Shown here: piece after piece, positions 57,390 through 64,000 of the stretch | Position numbering within the stretch: position 1 is the stretch's first letter | Layout: the number at the start of each line of letters is the position of its first letter | NCBI GenBank assembly: GCA_018398815.1 | Contig: CM031595.1 | Coordinates: 52,152,494 to 52,216,493, forward strand | From: Conus ventricosus | Taxonomy: Eukaryota > Mollusca > Gastropoda > Neogastropoda > Conidae | Reading direction: 5' to 3' | Length of the DNA stretch: 64,000 nt | Program-made: the position numbers and the translations under genes | The notes under the pieces: generated by a model | Seen by the model: the letters and a program-made list of their open reading frames with translations, nothing else | Told to the model about the DNA's origin: nothing | Database searches by the model: none

Positions 57390-58041
57390 ATTATCTATTT
57401 ACAATTAAGAAATCATATTCTGTACATAATTCAATAGATTACAACCATGATTATTGACACCATTGTCTTTGGATTTGTGAACAGTTTGTGGCACATTCTG
57501 CATCAGTATTTCTACATCTTCTAGCCATTGTGCATGTCCATTTTCAACGACATTATCCACATCATAGAGTTTCAGATGTCGTGCATTAACATTGCCACAA
57601 TAACCAAGGTAGGTCAGGACATCGGTCCCATTACCTCAGACATACACGATACAGTTTTCTAATTGATTAATACCATTATCACTGTCCTTGACACAGATCA
57701 CCAAATGTTCAGGGCGATGTAAACAAAAGCAGCAAGAATGTCAAACGCAAAATTCAAAGCAGACTTACTAACCTTCAGAAAGACACAGCCCTCTGTTGAT
57801 TGAAGCAGTTGTTCCACATGGCATATAACAGAGTTGTGTACACAAACTGCAACACCATCTTTCAGTTTTGTCGTGTGTGAGAGTTAAACACATGAAAATC
57901 GGGGAAAGCATTTTCTATATCACTTTTGTTTTTTAAACATAGCCACACTTCTGAGAAGGAAAATATTTTAAACTTTTCACGAAAATGTCAGAACGAATAC
58001 CTTTTTAACTTGTAGAAGAAACCTTGAACATTCCACGCCAT
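57390..58041 (-). pseudogene. Endonuclease N-terminal part of L1/Tx1-like LINE
   Basis: Begins MAWNVQGFFYKLKRYS (58041), then KIFSFSEVWLCLKNKSD, ENAFPDFHVFNSH and, in shifted frames, VVEQLLQSTEGCVFLKV, GYCGNVNARTSELYD-type (GDxNAR) and SKDNGVNNHGCNLLNYVQ. This follows the order of APE-like nucleases of LINEs. Shifts and stops make it inactive. Confidence 0.65.
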
Positions 58042-58091
58042 TATTTGAAACATAGACAACACTTCACTGGGTAAAAGTGTGGGGTAATGGG

Positions 58092-58252
58092 TGGATGAAA
58101 TGGATTAATGTGTGTTGTGTGTGTGTGCTGTCTACCAAGGGTAGAGACAGGATCGCTGGAAGATCGTCTCTGGTGTATGGTGGATGAAATAGGTTGATGT
58201 GTGTGTGTGCTGTCTACCAAGGGTTAGAGACAGGATCGCTGGAAGATCGTCC
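58092..58252 (+). repeat. Two-unit ~87-bp tandem repeat
   Basis: GGTGGATGAAATGGATTAATG...GCTGGAAGATCGTC is followed by GGTGGATGAAATAGGTTGATG...GCTGGAAGATCGTC. The units differ mainly in GT number and a T insertion. It lies between ORF1 and the endonuclease of the LINE. Confidence 0.85.
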
Positions 58253-58289
58253 CTTTCTCTGTCGTGTCCTGATGACGCTGGCCTGCCCC

Positions 58290-58893
58290 TCATCCCCGCC
58301 TCTGTAGCTCCACCAGACAGACAACTGATTGCAGGGTCGTAGACAAATGACTTGCCTTCGATGACCAGGGTGCGAGGCAGAGGGAGTGTCGCGTTCTTGT
58401 TGGCTGTCTTCGCTTCCTTCAGGAAAGGCAGCACTTTCGTCGTTGGTCCCTCACCCGGGAAGGTGTGTTGTGTGTGTGTGTAAAGTCCTTACCCGACACA
58501 CAGATCAAGATCTCTTTCCTTGTCTAAGTTGAAATTGCTGAAGCAGACGATGATGAGATGTGCCCCTTTCCAGACCTCAGACGGTGAATTTGCTCGATCT
58601 CGACATTGTCCACAGCACAGTACCGATCTCATCTCTCACTACAGTCTTTACAGCTTTTTCACAGTCTGCCCATATCTCAGTCTGTTCTTGGGGTGGGGAA
58701 TGCCGTAAAAAGTAAAGATTATTCCGTCAATTTCAGCCCTCCGAATCGTCAAGGTTTTTTTTCACTAACTTTCAATTTTTTCTTTCAGTTCTTTATTTTC
58801 TTACACTGCACTTGCAAAGTCACTCAGCAGTCTATCCATTTGTTCTTGCATTGTAGAGTGTATACTGGCCATCATCTTGTCCATAGTTGCCAT
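58290..58893 (-). pseudogene. ORF1 protein remnant of L1/Tx1-like LINE
   Basis: Starts MATMDKMMASIHSTMQEQMD (coiled-coil-like, 58893) then ENKELKEKI, RRAEIDGIIFTFYGIPHP, CEKAVKTVVRDEIGT, GKGAHLIIVCFSNFNLDKER (58540 region) and TKVLPFLKEAKTANKNATLP with LVIEGKSFVYDP. The order coiled coil, RRM-like FYGIP block and C-terminal domain matches L1-type ORF1 RNA chaperones. Multiple shifts; inactive. Confidence 0.7.
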
Positions 58894-58962
58894 CTTCTGG
58901 TCCAGTGAACTGAGCTTATAAGACATCAGCAATGGACGTTGATCAGCAGTAGTAGTACTGTA

Positions 58963-58994
<32 letters not shown>

Positions 58995-60582
58995 CGCCTG
59001 GCCCAGTGTTTGCGGAGTCAGCAGGTTGTTTCTTGCTGGGTCGGGTTCACTTCGATATCTCCGCATAGAATTAAGAACGAGAATATGAACATGAGTACAT
59101 CTGCAACTGGCGCATAGACTGCCACTGAGCGAACACGCATAACTGCTTTCTCTCAAGCGCATTTTCCCATGACAGGAAAGTTCCAGTATAAAGAGCCATA
59201 CTCAGCTTGAAAACATACCGAATTAACCAGCATGCTGACAAAAACTGGGATGTACAATATAGAACACTAAACGGTGGGAACTTTTGGCGTTAATTAACAC
59301 ACAAAAAAACAATAACAACAAGACGGAGCTCTGAAAAAAGTGACAATAACCGGCCGTAACAACAGCTCACCTCTCAGTGTATATGTGTGTAAGTGCATAC
59401 ATGTGTGTTCGTGTGCGCACACGTATGCGCGCATGCATGCATACGTGTAAACTTGTGTGTTTATAATGATTATTGTGACCGTTCACAAAGTTCAGTCTGT
59501 TAGTTTAAAACTATATTTTTTGTAAAAACACGTTTGCATCTTAATCTGGGACGGATGTTTCCAAATCCCAGTGAGGCAGTAACTGTTTTAATGGAGTGTG
59601 TTGTTTCATTTATATACATTTTTGGAGTTGAAATCAATTTAGAATAATATATAATGTTAAAAAATGGACTGCTATTTTTTTCCTCCCACATCTCACCACT
59701 TAACAAATCTTAAATTATCAGATCTTGCACAAGGGGGGAGTTCAAGATGTTATGGTTCAGTCTTGATCATGGCTGCATGAAATACCATCACACTTGGCGG
59801 CTTGGCCACTACCCACCCCCATGCCCTTCACCACATTCCCTGTCCCTCTCTGCCACACTTAACTCGCAATTTGATCCAGATTTTATTATCTCATTCTAGT
59901 CCAACTCATTGGACACATATTTGTGTGTATTGCTGAATATTTTGATTTTGATATTAAACACACACTTTGTGTTTGTTCTTCAGCTTATGATTAGGTTTCT
60001 AAAAAAGTTTCTGGTTAAATCAGTTGCCCTCGGTGTTGTTGAAGGATATATATATTTATGGGCATTTTGGCGTCAGCCAGCTCCTTCCCAGTGTTTGGGT
60101 TGAGTTACTGCTATATTGATTATTATTTATTATGGCTGTAGACAATTGAATGTGCTAACTGCTGTCTGTGGGCTGGAAACTGATCAATGCAGAAACTGAA
60201 ATCACACAGACTTGTTTCATTCACTTAACCTTTATATTTCATTGCCACAGTAGCCACTTAGCTACTGCAGTCTGAACGCCATGATTCACTCCTTGACAAC
60301 AACAAAAAAACGTGTGTGGTTCAATTTTTTTGTTTGTGTGTGCATTTTGGTTTTAGGATTCCTCTCATGTTTGAAGAGTACACGAGGTAAACAACTGGTA
60401 CATCATCTTTAAGTGGAAAACTCTTCACATGCATTTTTGGTTAGGGGTGATGCGACATAAGTGTTTTTGTCAGTTTGTCCCTTGATTCAGTGGCAACCCT
60501 ACACAGTGAGCCAAAACACACCTGGTGTGAGCTGAAGGCATGCTTTGCCTTTCATTGAGCAACACACTCATGCAAAAAACAG
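58894..60582. other. Non-coding stretch with a 30-bp poly-C tract
   Basis: Pure C run at 58964-58993. TGTGTG/GCGCAC/CATGCATG simple sequence at 59385-59460. Rest AT-rich, with no gene seen. Confidence 0.5.

Positions 60583-60613
<31 letters not shown>
60583..60613 (+). repeat. 31-bp poly-C tract
   Basis: Uninterrupted C run. The poly-Pro ORF around it (60540-60725) is mostly compositional. Confidence 0.95.
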
Positions 60614-60615
<2 letters not shown>

Positions 60616-61510
60616 CCTTTGAACATATCTCCTCTGTTCCTGAAAGGAAATTTGATATGAACCTGGTGCAAGAAGCACCCTTCAGTCTTGTTCAGACCTC
60701 TCCAGTTTCACATTCCCTTCCCTGATGGTAGGCTCCACCTCCTTCTCTGTGGTGCCGTCAGCCATTGGCTACTCCAGTACTTACAGTATCAGAGAAAATG
60801 AAAGATGGTATTCCTTTTCACAGCAGGATGGTGGAACTGAGGAGATGTGTGGGGGTGGCCAAGTGAGGGTGGAGAGAGGTAGCTTTGTCCATCATCGTTG
60901 TTCCATACTGCCCCTGCAAGAAAATATAGGTGTTTGAAAAGGAAATTATAACATGCACTGTGATACAAGTTTGTATCTTCAGGTCTTTATGCTTTGACCG
61001 TGAACAAATTATTGTGTAGCAATGTCATCACTCTCTGTGTTGAAAGATTGTCTTAAAACTAAACAGAAACTTCTCACAAAAAGGTTGTTTGCTAATGTAC
61101 CACAGTGCCCCTTGTTTCAAACTATGTTGAGTTGTTATTCAGTACTGTGATGTACCCACTTTTACCCAAACAAAAACAACAACTGTAGAACTCTTTCATG
61201 TTTCCTGAACTTTAAGGATCTGATAATGGACAGGATGATTGGACAGGAAATCATCATTTTTACCAACTCAACACACAGCAGATGATTATTGTTATTTCTA
61301 TTACAGAAGTTACAATGGTTACATTTCCCCAGTTCCATTTCTACTTCTAGTACTAGTTCCAGTATCCTCCTATGTTTATCACAAATAACATTAAAATAAA
61401 ATCTCGTGTTGTTCTTGGTCCCTGTTTGGCTGCAGGCGGCTTTTTCAGTACAACTAACTCCACAGCCTCTTGCAAGTTCTGTGCTAGTCGTATTTCTTCT
61501 TTTCTGTCCC
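60614..61510. other. Weak coding-like segment, otherwise nothing
   Basis: 60725-60937 is open (VGSTSFSVVPSAIGYSSTYS, then SFSQQDGGTEEMCGGGQ). Its composition is protein-like, but there is no domain and no clear splice site. The remainder is AT-rich non-coding. Confidence 0.3.
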
Positions 61511-61514
61511 TTTT

Positions 61515-61664
61515 GTTTGTGTGTGTGTGTGTGTGTGTGTTTTGTGTGTGTGTGGTGTTGTGTTGTGTGTTACTTTCATGTACTGTTTTTCTGCCTTTGT
61601 GACCATTTTAGATATCTGATGCAACTTAATACAAGCCAGGTTTTCTTTCTTTTTTTTCTTTTAA

Positions 61665-61755
<91 letters not shown>

Positions 61756-61760
61756 TTTGT
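61515..61760 (+). repeat. (GT)n and (CT)n microsatellites
   Basis: (GT)n at 61518-61568 and (CT)n with two CC interruptions at 61668-61755. Confidence 0.95.
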
Positions 61761-63005
61761 TGTTGTTTGTTTTGTTTTGTGTAATCTGGTGATTAAGTAG
61801 TTAAAATTTGTACATTTTCTGGAGTGGACACTAACTGGCCATTTAGCACAATATTTCACACATGTGGATTTTTATTGTTATGTGGTGTATAAATATTCAT
61901 CATTAATGTTTTAAAATGTAGGGGCAAGCAAGTTAAAGGTTTGGCTTTTGGCACAGCCTAATTTTATGCTGTGAGATGTCAGTAGTTTAGCTACCATGTC
62001 ATTAATTGTTTTCGTAGTTTGTTTCTTTTTCAGGATATACCTTTTTTTTTTAAAAATGATCTTACCTGTTTATGATAAGACCTTTTACCTTGTGTTAGTT
62101 TGACAGCCCTGTGTGTTTGTGTGAAGTGAACAGGTTTTGTGATTTTTCGGCAGAACATTTCCACAACAATTCAAAGTAAACTGTGCCAGTACTAGTGTAA
62201 TGAACTGTTTGTATGTTCTCTGCATACAGTACATAAGTGTGCTGATGCGTGTAATTCAGATTTGAATTGGACAGTTAGTGTGGTGCAAAAGAGCACAAAG
62301 TAACATTTTGATGATAGCAACAACACTTATCAGTATCTTTCATTATGAGTAAGTGTGACTCAGCTGAATATCAGCCACACCCAGCCAGCACAGTTTTTCA
62401 AGTGCCTATTCCTTTGAGGAAAGTGTGCAGGGTGAGAATGATTAAGAAGAAGTTGGAGGGGAGGGGGGAGCACTTTAGGAAGGGTTAGGGTGTGTGGAGG
62501 AGAGAGAGGTGGAGGGAAGGGTGTAAAGGGGATGGGAAGGGGGCAAGGGTGTGTGGGTGGGGTCTCAAGTTGTGCAGATGCTAACCGAATTTCTGGAAAG
62601 ATGACCTGGGCTTGGTGAGGATGTGCACACCACAGAACGAAGAAAACCAGATGACCAAACGAAGGGTGAGGTAACCCAGGGAAGAAAGTCTTCATCCTCC
62701 AAATGAGCATGGAGCATTGCTTTACCAGTCACAGACCATCTGGCTGCTTGCTAGTTTCACGCCTGATTGAACAGTGTTGTCATCTGTCTTCATACACTCC
62801 TTCCAAAGTCTTCTCTCATTCTCTCTCAGCACCTCCCTCCGCAGACGTGTTTATACGGCCATGCTAAAACAGGAAGAAAAGATGAAGAACTAGAGCAGCA
62901 GAGGAAGGTGATCAGGCCAATCAGACACTGAAGATTCTCTTCCAGTTTAATTATTACAAGGAATTATAATGAAAGAGGCAGTGCTTGTGTGTATCTAGTT
63001 TAGTT

Positions 63006-63062
<57 letters not shown>

Positions 63063-63868
63063 CAGTTTTGGTTTCTATTGATGGCTGTGTAAAAGCTGAT
63101 CCTGTGTTAAGTTTCAGCGCAGTTTTGATCGTTAGCATCATGTTTTCAGTGCCCATTTAGAAAAACAGATTAATGTCCTTTATGATTTACAGTAGTTCAC
63201 TTTAAGGTCCGCAGATTGGGAAAAATTATTCCTTAAGATGTTACACAACAACATAACAAACAAACAAACAAGCTAAAAACATTGTGAGTAGCATGAAACA
63301 TTGTTGTGGATGTCATGGTTTGTGAAGATTTTTAAAAACTGTAGCTTATGTAAATCTCATTGCAGTATTACTAAAAACAACAGCAGCAACAACACAGCTC
63401 ACTCAGACACGGTTTCAGACTTCCACCCCGTTTCCCCCCAACTTTCTTCCCCATTGAAAAGAAACAGGCACTATAAATTGAAGAAATGGAGACCCCCCCC
63501 CCCCCCCCCCCCCCCCCCTCCCGCGAACCCGCCATACTTCTCCCCCATGCTTCTTGTTTTTTAACAGCAATACACCTAATCTGTGAATAAAGTGTGCATG
63601 CAAGCATACATACTGCTAATCTAGACTCTGTTGCAAGTACATCATGTTTGCCTGAACTGACGGCTTGAAATGACACAAAATCATAACGTTTGTTTATTTC
63701 TTGGTTGGTTGGTTGGTTGTTGTTGTTTCTTTCTTCTTCGGACCTTGTTAGTCATGTTACTTGACTGAGTGTGAGTGCTCGGCCTTTGTTGGCTTCCTCG
63801 GCAGTGCGAACCGTATGTCTGTCGACATCATCAGACCTTGGCTGGAAATACCTGCATGTCATTTTCAG
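61761..63868. other. Non-coding stretch with (GT)n and poly-C
   Basis: (GT)n at 63008-63061; 26-bp C run at 63493-63518; G/A-rich block 62450-62560; (GGTT)n at 63701-63718. No gene seen. Confidence 0.5.
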
Positions 63869-64000
63869 AAATGCCAGCCGTTGTTCAGAATGCCTGAGGG
63901 CTGTAAGCGCAGCAGTGGTACCACAATGTCAAAACTGTTTCCTCACAGTAGAGAGCAGGGTGTGGTGCCGAGTGCCAGTTGTGGCGGAGTCGAGAGTGCC
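63869..64000 (+). CDS. Possible downstream exon, cut by window end
   Basis: After TGTCATTTTCAG|AAATGCC one frame is open to the edge: CQPLFRMPEGCKRSSGTTMS, KLFPHSREQGVVPSASCGG. Ser-rich, like the exon at 50538-52806, so it could belong to the same gene; that is inference. GC content rises relative to the flanking DNA. Confidence 0.35.

Larger units (their letters stand above)
53560..58893 (-). mobile_element. L1/Tx1-like LINE (ORF1-EN-RT), interrupted and decayed
   Basis: Minus strand, from right to left: ORF1 (58893 to about 58290), endonuclease (58041 to about 57400), an inserted CR1/Jockey LINE with flanking DNA (about 57390-55830), endonuclease C-terminus (VANRCESDHFPIVASL, near 55740-55800), RT (SGPDGLSSAFLIHTEDVL near 55000; GVRQGCVLSPLLFS near 54430; YADDIALVS near 54310) and C-terminal part (PSYNYLGVIFSATLNWSRC, KLQGIPTVTLFKIFYTNVKP). 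The G-x-RQGC-x-LSP form plus an ORF1 of coiled-coil/RRM type favours the L1/Tx1 group. Many frameshifts and stops. It lies inside what is probably an intron of the gene at 50327-52806. The left limit is uncertain. Confidence 0.8.

Noticed and set aside
60540..60725. Proline-rich protein-coding exon
   Set aside because: The Pro run is the poly-C tract; there are no splice sites and the flanking frame carries no recognised motif.

Overview
The window looks like unpolished long-read assembly from a metazoan, most likely a marine mollusc (gastropod or bivalve). This is inferred from dense (GT)n/(CA)n, (GA)n and poly-C tracts, split coding exons with GT/AG borders, several LINE lineages (CR1/L2-like, I/Nimb-like with RNase H, L1/Tx1-like) and a multi-exon protein family that I recall only from marine invertebrates. 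No bacterial-style operons, CRISPR arrays or rRNA/tRNA genes are visible. Species cannot be named from the sequence.

Layout. 1-3060: non-coding DNA with copies of a short ~90-bp repeat and a ~0.8-kb element bounded by inverted repeats. 3061-9628: a ~3.26-kb unit present twice in tandem (A1 clean, A2 full of indels). 9629-20570: region B, holding the remaining exons of an uncharacterised invertebrate gene, a hAT-like MITE and a nested pair of LINEs. 20571-21570: 1,000 Ns. 21571-34870: a second copy of the unit (A3) followed by region B again (B'), so the gap is flanked by about 11-13 kb of near-identical sequence. This is best explained as an uncollapsed contig overlap or second haplotype. 34870-37760: the rest of the outer LINE, then an L2/CR1-like LINE on the minus strand. 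37760-42300: simple-sequence DNA, a 3-unit tandem repeat and the C-terminal part of another LINE. 42300-44845: a nearly intact CR1-like LINE. 44850-50326: non-coding. 50327-52806: one large coding exon of a host gene rich in Tyr and Pro motifs, split by about eight frameshifts. 53500-58893: an L1/Tx1-like LINE (ORF1 + EN + RT) on the minus strand, interrupted by a CR1/Jockey-like LINE. 58894-64000: non-coding DNA with three 26-31-bp poly-C tracts and a possible downstream exon at the right edge.

The most interesting content is the uncharacterised gene in A/B. Its exons read in order LPPICILCKK (Cys pair), RRIYDAVVSLQ...EAKYHNS, a low-complexity linker, a long central domain, WDNTDFQEET...TTH, and VIDGSATDMSTVNTIL...CDQA. 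Comparing the two assembled copies separates lesions present in both (real decay: an in-frame TGA, a TAG and a frameshift) from single-copy indels (probable sequencing error). All assignments come from reading motifs; no database search was possible.
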